From NCBI GenBank assembly GCA_023544645.1, contig JAMJFO010000016.1, forward strand, positions 1-60,207: a DNA stretch of 60,207 nt, given 5' to 3'. The notes under the pieces were generated by a model. The model was not told where the DNA came from and did no database searches. It saw nothing but the letters and a program-made list of their open reading frames with translations. The stretch's first letter is position 1; each line of letters begins with the position of its first letter. This document shows positions 51,460-60,200 of this stretch, one piece after another. The position numbers were made by a program, and so were the translations under genes. The DNA comes from Desulfobulbaceae bacterium. GTDB lineage: Bacteria; Desulfobacterota; Desulfobulbia; Desulfobulbales; Desulfobulbaceae.

Positions 51460-53241
51460 ATGAAAAGTGAAAGCCCCTTGTCCCCGGACAATTCCCCATC
51501 AATTGACGACTCCCTCCTCCGGAATGGCAATTATGCAGAAACCACGCAACTTCCTGCCGTGCAACATTCTTTTTCGACCCTGAACGAACTGATAGATCAC
51601 AGCGTTCAGCAATATGGAGGCTATCCCGTTATCGGCATGGCTTTCGAAGAACCGCTCACCTACCGGCAGTTCAGCTACCGGATATACTGCCTTGCCCGAC
51701 ACATGCGCGCCCAGGGCCTGAAAAAAGGCAGCCGCGTGGCTCTTCTTGCCGAGAACTCACATAACTGGGGCACTGCCTATCTTGCCGCAGTCAGAATCGG
51801 CGCGGTCGCCGTTCCCATACTGCCGGATCTGCCGGAAAACGACGTGCGGCACATCATCGGTGAGATGAAATGTGATTACGTTTTCATCACCCAGCAGCAG
51901 ATCGAAAAAATATACGAACTGAAAAAGAAGATCAAAAAAATCATCACCCTGGACGATTATTACGAGAAAAACGGCGTTGTCGCCACGGAACCGTTTTCAC
52001 GGTTTCTCCTGGACGCGGAGGAACACTGCAAAGAAAATGAACCCACTCCTTATCCCGAGGTGAATAAAGACGACCTTGCCTCCATTCTTTATACTTCAGG
52101 GACTTCCGGCTTTTCCAAGGCAGTGATGCTTACCCACGGCAATCTCTGCGCCAATGCGATGTCAGCAAGCAAACTGATTGCAATTAATCCGGGCAAAACG
52201 TTTCTTTCGGTTCTGCCGATCTCCCACACCTATGAATTCACCGTCGGCTTCCTTCTTCCCCTGATCAAAGGATGTCGGATAGTGTATGCGGGGAAATCCC
52301 CGACCCCGACCGTATTGCACAAGATATGTTCCGCGGAAAAACCCAGCGCCATGCTGGTCGTTCCGCTGATCATGGAGAAGATCTTCAAAAAAAGGGTCTT
52401 GCCGGCCATCGAAAAGAGCAAGGTCCTCAGCTATATCTGTCGCTTCAATTTCGGCAGAAAACTCATCTACCGCAAAATCGGCAAAAAACTCCTGCAATTC
52501 TTCGGCAACAATCTTGAAGTTATGGGTATCGGCGGCGCCGCAATAAACCCGGACGTCGAGATATTCCTCCGCGACGCCGGTTTCCCGTATCTTGTCGGCT
52601 ACGGCCAGACTGAGTCATCCCCGCTTATTTCCGGGGGCCCCCAGGGAGACACGACGATCACCATCGGCTCATCAGGGAAACCGGTTCCCGGTGTGGACGT
52701 CCGCATCAGCAACCCGAACCCTGAAACCGGTATTGGTGAAATCCAGGCCCGGGGCGACAATGTAATGAAGGGCTACTGGAACGATGAAGAGGCGACCCGG
52801 GAAGCCCTGATCGAAGACGGCTGGCTCCGCACCGGCGATATGGGCCTGCTGGACGAGATCGGCAACCTTCATATCCTGGGACGATCAAAATCGATCATTG
52901 TCCTGGCCAGCGGCGAAAATATCTATCCGGAAGCCATTGAACACAAACTCAACTCCTATCCCTTTGTCGTTGAATCACTGGTTGTTGAGAATAACGGGAT
53001 GCTGGAAGCCTGGATCTATCCGGATTACGAATTCATTGACATGGAAACCACCGGACAGAGCCGTCAGCAGCGGCACAAGTATATCATGGAACATCTGGAC
53101 AGGATGCGCTCGGAAGTCAACAAACAACTGCCGACAACCTCCAGGCTTTCCAGAGTGATCGAACGGCGGGAGCCCTTTATCAAGACCGCAACCCATAAGA
53201 TCAAACGATATCTTTACTCGGACCGGCACATGGCGGATTGA
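51460..53241 (+). CDS. AMP-forming acyl-CoA synthetase (long-chain fatty-acid type)
   Basis: Activates a carboxylic acid, probably a fatty acid, as an acyl-adenylate and then a CoA thioester. The P-loop-like motif is ILYTSGTSGFSKAVMLTHGN near residue 210; A5 is VGYGQTESSPLISGG, A7 GWLRTGDMGLLDEIG, A8 GRSKSIIVLASGENIYPEAI, and the catalytic Lys lies in FIKTATHKIKRYLY near the end. ATG 51460 has GAGGTG upstream; the ATG at 51442 overlaps that site. Chain-length preference is not deducible. Confidence 0.88.
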   Translation: MKSESPLSPDNSPSIDDSLLRNGNYAETTQLPAVQHSFSTLNELIDHSVQQYGGYPVIGMAFEEPLTYRQFSYRIYCLARHMRAQGLKKGSRVALLAENSHNWGTAYLAAVRIGAVAVPILPDLPENDVRHIIGEMKCDYVFITQQQIEKIYELKKKIKKIITLDDYYEKNGVVATEPFSRFLLDAEEHCKENEPTPYPEVNKDDLASILYTSGTSGFSKAVMLTHGNLCANAMSASKLIAINPGKTFLSVLPISHTYEFTVGFLLPLIKGCRIVYAGKSPTPTVLHKICSAEKPSAMLVVPLIMEKIFKKRVLPAIEKSKVLSYICRFNFGRKLIYRKIGKKLLQFFGNNLEVMGIGGAAINPDVEIFLRDAGFPYLVGYGQTESSPLISGGPQGDTTITIGSSGKPVPGVDVRISNPNPETGIGEIQARGDNVMKGYWNDEEATREALIEDGWLRTGDMGLLDEIGNLHILGRSKSIIVLASGENIYPEAIEHKLNSYPFVVESLVVENNGMLEAWIYPDYEFIDMETTGQSRQQRHKYIMEHLDRMRSEVNKQLPTTSRLSRVIERREPFIKTATHKIKRYLYSDRHMAD

Positions 53242-53338
53242 GCGTATTTTTTATTTCAGCAAGGCGGGTATTCCATCCACGCGACAACTCTGACAGAGCA
53301 TTTCCAACTTGTGACCGTACGCCCAGATCCTAACAACA

Positions 53339-56002
53339 TCAAACATTGTTGTCCAGCATCTGGCGCACCTTTTTTGCCAGGGATATCGGCAGCAATGGCT
53401 TGCTGATAAAAATGACCCCTGGTTTGAGATCATCCTGGTGCGCAACGATATCATCGGTATACCCCGACATCAGGATTGCCTTGATCCCTGGTTGATCCCG
53501 CATGATCGTTTCGATCAGTTCCCGGCCGTTCATCCCCGGCATGATCAGATCGGTCAGGACAAGGTCAACCTTTTCCTCGCTTCGGCCTAGAACGGCCAAT
53601 GCATCATTGCCGCTCCCGGCCTCGAGAACACTATAACCCAGGGGCTCAAGGGTATCCCTGACCAATCGACGGATGGCGGCATCATCATCAACAACCATGA
53701 TCGCTTCAGTGCCCGGGGGCATCACACGGACATCTTCCTTCTCCAATGGCTCAACACTGCCCTCAGCTGCCGGCAGATAGATCTTGAACGTGGTCCCCTT
53801 TTCCGGTTCGCTGTATACATATATATGCCCCTTATGCTGCCGCACGATCCCATACACCGTGGCCAGCCCCAGCCCTGTACCCTTATCGCGCTGCTTGGTG
53901 GTATAGAACGGTTCAAAGATTTTCTCCCGCACTTCCGGGCTCATACCCTTGCCGGTATCGGTCACCGTCAATACCGCGTACATGCCCGGTTCAACCCCAT
54001 GGTGGACAGCGGTGTATTTTTCATCAAGCTCCACCCGCCCGGTTTCAATGGTCAAATGTCCTCCGCCGACCATTGCTTCCCTGGCATTGATCACCAGGTT
54101 CATAATCACCTGTTCGACCTGCCCCGCATCAACCTTGATATTGGGAATTGATTCAGTCAGCACCAGCCGCATTTCAACGTCCTCGCCGATGAGCCGGCCC
54201 AGCATCTTGGAAATGTTTTCAACAATGGTATTGAGGCTGACCACTTTCATCTCCATGACCTGTTTGCGGCTGAAGGCCAGAAGCTGACGGGTAAGGCCGG
54301 TGGCCCTTTCCGCCGCATCATAAATTTCCTCCACCATTTCGCGCATGGGGTTTTCCTCTTCAAGCTTCAAGGCCATGATCTGACTGTAGCCGAGGATGGT
54401 GGTAAGAATATTATTGAAATCGTGCGCCACCCCGCCGGCCAGGATGCCGACCGCTTCCATTTTCTGGGAAGCAAAGAGCTGGGCCCGCAACTTGTCCTTT
54501 TCTTCCTCATCAACTTTCCGGCCCGTGACATCAATATTATATTCGATAATATGGGAAACATTTCCCTGCTCATCAAACATCGGATAGGCATGTATCTCAA
54601 AATACCGTGCACTCCCATCCCGCTCGGAATGAATATGCTCAACGCTCACCGGAGCTTTGGACGTTTTCACCGCGACAAGCGGACAGGGGTGCTCCCTGCC
54701 TCCGCAGGGTTCTGTTCCATGATGCGTCAGCGAGTAGCAGGTCATGCCGTAATATGACTTGGCGCCGGTAATTTCGCACGCGGCTCTGTTGGCCATGACC
54801 ACCTGATAGGTTTGCGCGTCAATGACATACAGGGGATGGCCCAGGGACTCGATCATTGTCTTGAAAAACTTGCGCTGCTCGCCAAGCTTTTCTTCTGCCC
54901 GGCGCCGGATAGTCACTTCATCCTCCATCCTGGCATTGGATTTTGCCAGCTCAACGGTCCGCTCCTTGACCCTGTCTTCCAGGGTGTCATGGGCCAGCTG
55001 CAAATCTTCCCTGGCCTGCTTGTTTTCCCTGGCATATGCTTCCAGGCGGCCGATCAAGGTGTCAAAACTGAAATACAGAATGAAAAAAGAGACCAGGATG
55101 AGCAGCAGTGTCAGAAGGAGGGCACGGGTAATAAAATCCTTTTTTTTCACCACGCAATGCGAAATATCCTGGAACATCACCAGCCTGCCCATGGGCACGG
55201 CATTGAAATCACTCAGCAGGGTGCAGCTGTGGAGAATATGCTGTTTTCCCCCGATGTCGACCCGCTGGTCTTCCAGGTTGGCAAAATCCAACTGCCCGGC
55301 AATCTCGTCAAAAAGAGTGTTGCCCCTGGTCATAAGGATATAATCACCGTGCTCCTGGAATCCATGCTTGACAAGTTCGGCTTTCTGCCACTCATTTCCC
55401 TTCAGGACAGATGTCACGTCGCTGTTGAGGCTTGCGGCCAGGGCCTTTTCCATCTGTTTGACCTCGATACCGAATTCAACCGCCCCCAGGTACACGTTGT
55501 TGTGGATGATGGGCTGGGCAACCCAGAAAATGGCGCCGTGCTTGCCGATGTCAAACCCGGCGCGCTGCTCCCAGCTGTCATGAACCGCGGCAACTATAGG
55601 CCGTGTTTCGCTGATATTATCACCGAAAAGTCCCGGATTCTGCACCCTGAGAAAAACAGTGCCGTCCGGCAGATTGAAATCCATGGCGTGGAAAAACCGG
55701 TTTTCCCCATGAAGGCCTCGGTAGATGGGAGCAGAAAGGTTGTAGAGCAGTTTTCTATCCTGATCGGCGAATGCCTGGCGGATCTGCTCGTTTTCTTCGA
55801 CAAAAAACCTGATCTTGAAAAGGTAGGGGTCGTATGAATTTCTTAGAATTTCACGGGCAACGCCGTCAATGATCTTTTCCTGCTCCTGGATCGTATTATC
55901 GATTTCAGCATTAAAATGCGATATTCCCTGTTGCAGCATCAAACCGCTTACCAGGAGAATGACCACACTGACAAGAATAAACGCCCTGTTTTTGATATTC
56001 AT
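53339..56002 (-). CDS. Hybrid sensor histidine kinase (Cache-like, PAS, HisKA, HATPase, REC)
   Basis: A membrane sensor of 887 residues. TM1 (FILVSVVILLVSGLMLQQ) and TM2 near 295-315 flank a large double-Cache-type periplasmic domain. A coiled coil, then a PAS domain with a Cys-rich insert (GMTCYSLTHHGTEPCGG...HPCPL, about 430-455) follow. The kinase core has H527 in GGVAHDFNNILTTILGYSQ and GTGLGLATVYGIV; the C-terminal receiver has D818 in LVLTDLIMPGMNG. The Cys-rich PAS segment may bind a cofactor. No regulator gene adjoins, so phosphotransfer goes to an unlinked partner. Confidence 0.9.
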   Translation of the reverse strand: MNIKNRAFILVSVVILLVSGLMLQQGISHFNAEIDNTIQEQEKIIDGVAREILRNSYDPYLFKIRFFVEENEQIRQAFADQDRKLLYNLSAPIYRGLHGENRFFHAMDFNLPDGTVFLRVQNPGLFGDNISETRPIVAAVHDSWEQRAGFDIGKHGAIFWVAQPIIHNNVYLGAVEFGIEVKQMEKALAASLNSDVTSVLKGNEWQKAELVKHGFQEHGDYILMTRGNTLFDEIAGQLDFANLEDQRVDIGGKQHILHSCTLLSDFNAVPMGRLVMFQDISHCVVKKKDFITRALLLTLLLILVSFFILYFSFDTLIGRLEAYARENKQAREDLQLAHDTLEDRVKERTVELAKSNARMEDEVTIRRRAEEKLGEQRKFFKTMIESLGHPLYVIDAQTYQVVMANRAACEITGAKSYYGMTCYSLTHHGTEPCGGREHPCPLVAVKTSKAPVSVEHIHSERDGSARYFEIHAYPMFDEQGNVSHIIEYNIDVTGRKVDEEEKDKLRAQLFASQKMEAVGILAGGVAHDFNNILTTILGYSQIMALKLEEENPMREMVEEIYDAAERATGLTRQLLAFSRKQVMEMKVVSLNTIVENISKMLGRLIGEDVEMRLVLTESIPNIKVDAGQVEQVIMNLVINAREAMVGGGHLTIETGRVELDEKYTAVHHGVEPGMYAVLTVTDTGKGMSPEVREKIFEPFYTTKQRDKGTGLGLATVYGIVRQHKGHIYVYSEPEKGTTFKIYLPAAEGSVEPLEKEDVRVMPPGTEAIMVVDDDAAIRRLVRDTLEPLGYSVLEAGSGNDALAVLGRSEEKVDLVLTDLIMPGMNGRELIETIMRDQPGIKAILMSGYTDDIVAHQDDLKPGVIFISKPLLPISLAKKVRQMLDNNV

Positions 56003-56461
56003 CTTTAACGCTCCCCTTAACCCGTTAAAGATATTGAATAAATGACGACCGACCCAGGTCTGTTCAAATCAAGGACTTTCCAGTTTTCAACAAATGTCAT
56101 TGGTCTCTTATATATATTATATACGATAAGAAAGAGGGTTACCTAATGATAATTGAGACTATCCGCCAACGGGTTGATCTCATTGACCATATCAGGTAAA
56201 AATACCCGTGGAGGTCAGTTCTTACTAAAAAATAATAATTCATGCACCTCTGTTTTCCCTTTCCCTCAACAGGAAAATGAGATGGCGCCCCCTAGCGCAC
56301 CATCTGAAAAAGTCGCTCCCTGTCCGGGAATAAATTGCTCAACAGGTTTTTTCGTACTATCCTGTGCCAAGCGCTGATGCAATAACAGCCCGTGTCCAGG
56401 TTGGAGAAAATCATCGGGCCTTCCGCAACAACGGGTATCGGACATATCGACAAAGGTTTTC
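56003..56461. other. Divergent intergenic region between the kinase and the DUF1538 operon
   Basis: CTTTAACG (56003-56010) and CGTTAAAG (56023-56030) form a perfect inverted repeat whose minus-strand loop contains the kinase ribosome site GGGGAG, so the hairpin could gate its translation. Around 56110-56140 is a TA-rich block (TATATATATTATATACGATAAG) suited to promoters. A 17-codon ORF (ATG 56146, behind AGAGG) is possible but unsupported. AGATGG/CCATCT flanks a GCGC hairpin near 56280-56310. No gene is convincing. Confidence 0.5.
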
Positions 56462-57214
56462 ATGGCTGAATACAGCAAACTTTTCCATGTTATATTCATC
56501 AAGCTCCGAACTTCGTTTACGGACCTGCTGCCCATCATCCTGGTCATTGCTTTTTTTCAGCTCATTGTGCTGCGCCAGCCCCTGCCGCAACTGGGAGAAG
56601 TCCTGTTCGGCTCTCTGTTGATCATCATCGGCCTCGGCCTGTTTGTCCAGGGTCTGGAAATGGGGCTTTTCCCCATCGGCGAGGCCATGGCCCATGCCTT
56701 GGCTCTCAAGGGCAGCCTGTTCTGGCTGATGACCTTTGCCTTTGCTCTTGGTTTTTCAACCACGGTGGCCGAACCGGCTCTTATCGCAGTCTGCCGGGAA
56801 GCAGCGGATATCGCCGCCCAGGGCGGCCTGATCGATCCATCACAACAGTCGCTCCGATCCTATGGACTCGGGCTGCGCCTGACAGTGGCTGTTTCAGTCG
56901 GCCTGTCCATCCTCATCGGCGTTCTGCGCATTATTCTCGGCTGGCCCATTCATTACCTGATTATCAGCGGCTACATTGTCGTGATGCTGATGACCATTAT
57001 CGCCCCGGCGGAAATAATCGGCATCGCCTATGACGCCGGCGGAGTCACCACCTCCACCGTTACGGTGCCCCTTGTTGCCGCCCTGGGCGTCGGCCTGGCA
57101 TCCAGTATCAGGGGACGCAACCCCCTGGTGGACGGTTTCGGCCTGATCGCCTTTGCCTCCCTGCTCCCCATGATCTTTGTCATGGGATATGGTTTGATTG
57201 TCTTTGGGCAATGA
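56462..57214 (+). CDS. DUF1538 membrane protein (first of pair)
   Basis: A 250-residue inner-membrane protein of DUF1538 with about seven TM segments. Family features are the start LLPIILVIAFFQLIVLRQPL, the loop GFSTTVAEPALIAVC near residue 100, and the re-entrant-like AYDAGGVTTSTVTVPLVAALG followed by RNPLVDGFGLIAFASLLP. The internal repeat of ExA/TTSTVT-type loops suggests an ion or solute transporter, but no substrate is established. First gene of a four-gene unit with a second DUF1538, a PII-like and a CBS protein. Confidence 0.87.
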   Translation: MAEYSKLFHVIFIKLRTSFTDLLPIILVIAFFQLIVLRQPLPQLGEVLFGSLLIIIGLGLFVQGLEMGLFPIGEAMAHALALKGSLFWLMTFAFALGFSTTVAEPALIAVCREAADIAAQGGLIDPSQQSLRSYGLGLRLTVAVSVGLSILIGVLRIILGWPIHYLIISGYIVVMLMTIIAPAEIIGIAYDAGGVTTSTVTVPLVAALGVGLASSIRGRNPLVDGFGLIAFASLLPMIFVMGYGLIVFGQ

Positions 57215-57223
57215 TGAGGATCC

Positions 57224-58021
57224 ATGGAATTTCTGCTTGATTTTTCAAAAACCCTGTTGACCACCTGTCGTGATGTCGCGCCGGTCCTTGCCCTGATCAT
57301 CTGCTTTCAGCTCTTTGTCCTGCGCCAGCCGATTCCCCATTTGCGCCGACTTGTTGTCGGAGGAATCTACGTGGTAATCGGGCTCGCCCTGTTTCTGGCC
57401 GGGCTGGAGAAGGCGCTCTTTCCCCTGGGCAAGATCATGGCCGCGCAGCTCTCCGACCCGGTCTTTATCTACGGCACAAGCGAACCGGTTGCGGATGCGG
57501 ACTGGACCGCCTACGGCTGGATCTACCTTTTTGCCGCGTTGACCGGATTTGCCACTACCATTGCCGAGCCTTCCCTTATTGCGGTCGCTTACAAGGCCAA
57601 TGAAGTGTCCGCCGGCACCATCAGTCAATGGGGGCTGCGGATAACGGTCGCCATCGGGGTGGCGCTGGGCATCACCCTCGGCGCCTTCCGCATCGTAACC
57701 GGCACGCCCCTGTTCATGTATATCCTGGCCGGATACCTGGTGGTGGTTGTACAGACCATGTTCGCGCCCAGATCCATCATCCCGCTGGCCTATGACTCCG
57801 GCGGCGTTACCACCTCGACCGTTACCGTACCCATCGTCGCTGCTCTCGGCATCGGACTGTCGAGCACGGTGCCGGGACGCAATCCGGCCCTGGACGGCTT
57901 CGGCCTGATCGCCTTTGCAAGTTTGTTTCCAATTATAACCGTCATGGGCTATGCTCAACTCATGCAATGGTTCGTCGGCCGACGGACTGCTATCCGCAAG
58001 GAGGAGGACAATGAGATTTAA
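57224..58021 (+). CDS. DUF1538 membrane protein (second of pair)
   Basis: A 265-residue paralogue of the preceding gene, with the same landmarks: ICFQLFVLRQPIPHL, GFATTIAEPSLIAVAYKANE, AYDSGGVTTSTVTVPIVAALG and RNPALDGFGLIAFASLFP. It differs by an extra loop around residues 80-100. Two homologous halves encoded side by side suggest a pseudosymmetric heterodimer. Its 3' end overlaps the PII-like gene by 11 bases, indicating coupled translation. Confidence 0.87.
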   Translation: MEFLLDFSKTLLTTCRDVAPVLALIICFQLFVLRQPIPHLRRLVVGGIYVVIGLALFLAGLEKALFPLGKIMAAQLSDPVFIYGTSEPVADADWTAYGWIYLFAALTGFATTIAEPSLIAVAYKANEVSAGTISQWGLRITVAIGVALGITLGAFRIVTGTPLFMYILAGYLVVVVQTMFAPRSIIPLAYDSGGVTTSTVTVPIVAALGIGLSSTVPGRNPALDGFGLIAFASLFPIITVMGYAQLMQWFVGRRTAIRKEEDNEI

Positions 58022-58358
58022 AATCATTCTGGCATCAGTCAAAGGGGATATCACCGACAAGGTGGTGGATTCGGCCAAAAAAGCCGGGGCCACCGGCGCC
58101 ACGATTATCCCTGCCCGCGGCACCGGCATCCGCGAGGCAAAAACCTTTTTCGGGCTTACCCTGGAGGCCCAGACCGACATCATCATGTTTCTGGTTGAAG
58201 AACATATCGTGCAAAGTATACTGGATGCCATCAAAACGGCAGGCGAATTTCACAAACCGGGAACCGGTATAGCATTTGTTCTGCCGGTGGAAAAAGTTAT
58301 CGGCCTGGAAAGCCAGATCGAACGGTTCAAGGAAGAAGTTCGCGAACAATATTTTTAG
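58011..58358 (+). CDS. PII-like signalling protein
   Basis: A 115-residue cytoplasmic trimeric sensor by family. It begins FKIILASVKGDITDKVVDSA, carries GATGATIIPARGTGIREAKT and ends with the PII-like GTGIAFVLPVEKVIGL strand. The T-loop region is shorter than in GlnB/GlnK and lacks the uridylylated Tyr motif, so control is probably by nucleotide binding only. ATG 58011 follows AGGAGG. Its location directly after two DUF1538 genes suggests it gates that membrane pair, as GlnK gates AmtB. Confidence 0.83.
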   Translation: MRFKIILASVKGDITDKVVDSAKKAGATGATIIPARGTGIREAKTFFGLTLEAQTDIIMFLVEEHIVQSILDAIKTAGEFHKPGTGIAFVLPVEKVIGLESQIERFKEEVREQYF

Positions 58359-58418
58359 GCGCTTTGCAACATCCCTGGCGGTTGCCATGGATGTCAGTAC
58401 AGCGCTGGAGGAGCAATA

Positions 58419-58820
58419 ATGACTTTGGACAATACCGGGATAATTCGGGCCAGCGATGTGATGCAGGAAATGGTTTCCATCGACGGCATGGCCACTGCCA
58501 GGGAAGCCGCCGCCAAAATGCGCCATAAACAAACCAGCACCTTGATCGTGGAAAAACGGCATGTTGATGATGCCTGGGGCATTATTGCCATTCAGGATCT
58601 GATCCGGGGGGTTATCATTCCCGGCAAGTCAGCCGGCGATGTCAATATCTATGAAATAATGACCAAACCGGTGATCGCGGTGCCTGCCGACATGGACATC
58701 AGATACGTTGCCCGCCTGCTGTACCGCGCCGGCATTCGCCGTGCTCCGGTCGAGGACAACGGAAAACTGGTGGGCATGATTTCGCTTGCCTCACTGGTGC
58801 TCAACAACGATCTTTTCTAG
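58419..58820 (+). CDS. CBS-domain pair protein
   Basis: A 133-residue protein made of two CBS motifs (about 12-70 and 78-133): VMQEMVSIDGMATAREAAAK and IMTKPVIAVPADMDIRYVAR, each ending in the expected GIIAIQDL / GMISLASL strand. CBS pairs usually bind adenine nucleotides. GGAGGAGC precedes the ATG. As the fourth gene of the DUF1538/PII-like unit it offers a second energy-sensing input. Confidence 0.9.
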   Translation: MTLDNTGIIRASDVMQEMVSIDGMATAREAAAKMRHKQTSTLIVEKRHVDDAWGIIAIQDLIRGVIIPGKSAGDVNIYEIMTKPVIAVPADMDIRYVARLLYRAGIRRAPVEDNGKLVGMISLASLVLNNDLF

Positions 58821-58835
58821 AATACCCATAAACAT

Positions 58836-60056
58836 ATGCGGCTTAAACGCTTCTCGCAGAACCTCCTGCTTCTACTGGCTACCCTGCTGGGCATGGCCCT
58901 GGTCGGCGAAGCGGCCGTACGCTTTTTTACCGACCTGTCCGTCCCGCTTATCAAACGGCACCAGAACCTCGGCACAACCTACCGGGAGAATACGACCCGG
59001 GAAATTACAGGCCCGGAATCAAACCGCAAAGTGGTCCTTCGGATCAATGAAAACGGCTTCCGGACTCCTTCCAGACCCCTTGCCAAGCCCTCCGATACTG
59101 CGCGCATAGCCGTCATCGGTGATTCCCAGATCGCCGCCATCAATACCCGTGCCCAAGATACCATGCCGGTGCGGCTGGAAAACAAACTTAATCGCCTTTA
59201 CCCGAGGGTGCACTGGGAAGTGTTCAATTTCGGCGTCAGTGGAGCCAACACCGCCCAGGAGGTCAATCTTTACCGGGAGCTGGTCAGAAATTACGACATG
59301 GATGTCGTGGTCTGCGCCTACTACAATGGTAATGATTTTTCCGACAACAGCCCGCGACTCAGCCGGAATCCACGGATTTATATGGACTTCATGGACAATT
59401 CCGATGAGCTGACAACCATCTATCCCGCGCCTTCACGGAAAAAACTGTCCAACTGGCTCAATGAACACAGCCGGCTGTATGTCTGGCAGAAATATGTTGT
59501 CGGCGATGCCGTCAATAATTTCCTGGCGGCGGGCGGAGCAGGCAAAAACCAGAGGATCCGGGATGAATTTCTTATCCTTGTCGATGACCGGCAAAATGAG
59601 ACCCTGGCCTATTCCTGGAGAATCAATGAACAAATCATCCGGGATTTCAATGAATACGTAACCGCGGACAATGCGTATTTTCTATTGCTGTCCATCCCCC
59701 ATGGCATAGAAACGACACCATGGCAATGGCGGGAGTATCAGCGGATGGCCGCCGGCACCGGATATGAAGGCAAGATCGACCGCAGACATCCGGAAAAGAA
59801 ACTGAAAGGGTTCCTGGAAAGACATCATATTGAACACCTGTTCCTCAGAAGTATTTTTGAGCAACACCTGCAAAACACTCCCCAACATGATCCGAATCAC
59901 CACCTGGCCTACCGCGACGGCCTGGGGCACCTCAACGAAACGGGCAATCTGGTGATGACCGATGCCCTTGTCGACCACCTGGAAAAAAAAGGGATTATTG
60001 CACAAATCATCGCGAAAAACAGCGCTCCAGGACAAGAGGCTGCCAATGATCCATGA
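58836..60056 (+). CDS. Membrane-anchored SGNH/GDSL hydrolase-like protein
   Basis: A 406-residue envelope protein with one N-terminal TM anchor (LLLLLATLLGMALVGEAAV). The SGNH fold has block I IAVIGDSQIAAINTR near residue 92, block II FNFGVSGANTAQEV, block III YYNGNDFSDN and block V YRDGLGHLNETGNLV, giving Ser, Gly, Asn and Asp/His. It resembles the AlgX/DUF-type SGNH proteins that act on exported glycans. It starts 15 bp after the CBS gene, but a functional link to DUF1538 is not evident. Confidence 0.82.
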   Translation: MRLKRFSQNLLLLLATLLGMALVGEAAVRFFTDLSVPLIKRHQNLGTTYRENTTREITGPESNRKVVLRINENGFRTPSRPLAKPSDTARIAVIGDSQIAAINTRAQDTMPVRLENKLNRLYPRVHWEVFNFGVSGANTAQEVNLYRELVRNYDMDVVVCAYYNGNDFSDNSPRLSRNPRIYMDFMDNSDELTTIYPAPSRKKLSNWLNEHSRLYVWQKYVVGDAVNNFLAAGGAGKNQRIRDEFLILVDDRQNETLAYSWRINEQIIRDFNEYVTADNAYFLLLSIPHGIETTPWQWREYQRMAAGTGYEGKIDRRHPEKKLKGFLERHHIEHLFLRSIFEQHLQNTPQHDPNHHLAYRDGLGHLNETGNLVMTDALVDHLEKKGIIAQIIAKNSAPGQEAANDP

Positions 60057-60060
60057 AATA

Positions 60061-60079
60061 CGCCGCCTGGTATGCGGCG
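60061..60079 (+). terminator. Weak hairpin after the SGNH gene
   Basis: CGCCGC (60061-60066) pairs with GCGGCG (60074-60079) over a seven-base loop, five bases after the stop codon. No T tract follows, so termination here is uncertain. Confidence 0.35.
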
Positions 60080-60174
60080 GGCCCTCCCCTCTCATCGGCG
60101 GTTTTCGGCAAAAATCATCCGCAGGTGATCTCCAATAATCTTGTCAACAAGACCCGTCGCACTTCTTCTTAGTA

Positions 60175-60200
60175 GTGAGAAATGCGGGTTTACACCCGCA
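60175..60200 (-). repeat. Copy of a dispersed 16-base repeat with hairpin (copy 2)
   Basis: The minus strand of 60175-60190 reads AACCCGCATTTCTCAC, identical to 43263-43278. Here it overlaps a perfect hairpin TGCGGGT (60183-60189) / ACCCGCA (60194-60200). It may be the edge of a larger element cut by the window end. Confidence 0.55.

Noticed and set aside
56146-56199. 17-codon putative leader peptide upstream of the DUF1538 operon
   Set aside because: A plausible AGAGG precedes it, but there is no run of control codons and no attenuator terminator after it.
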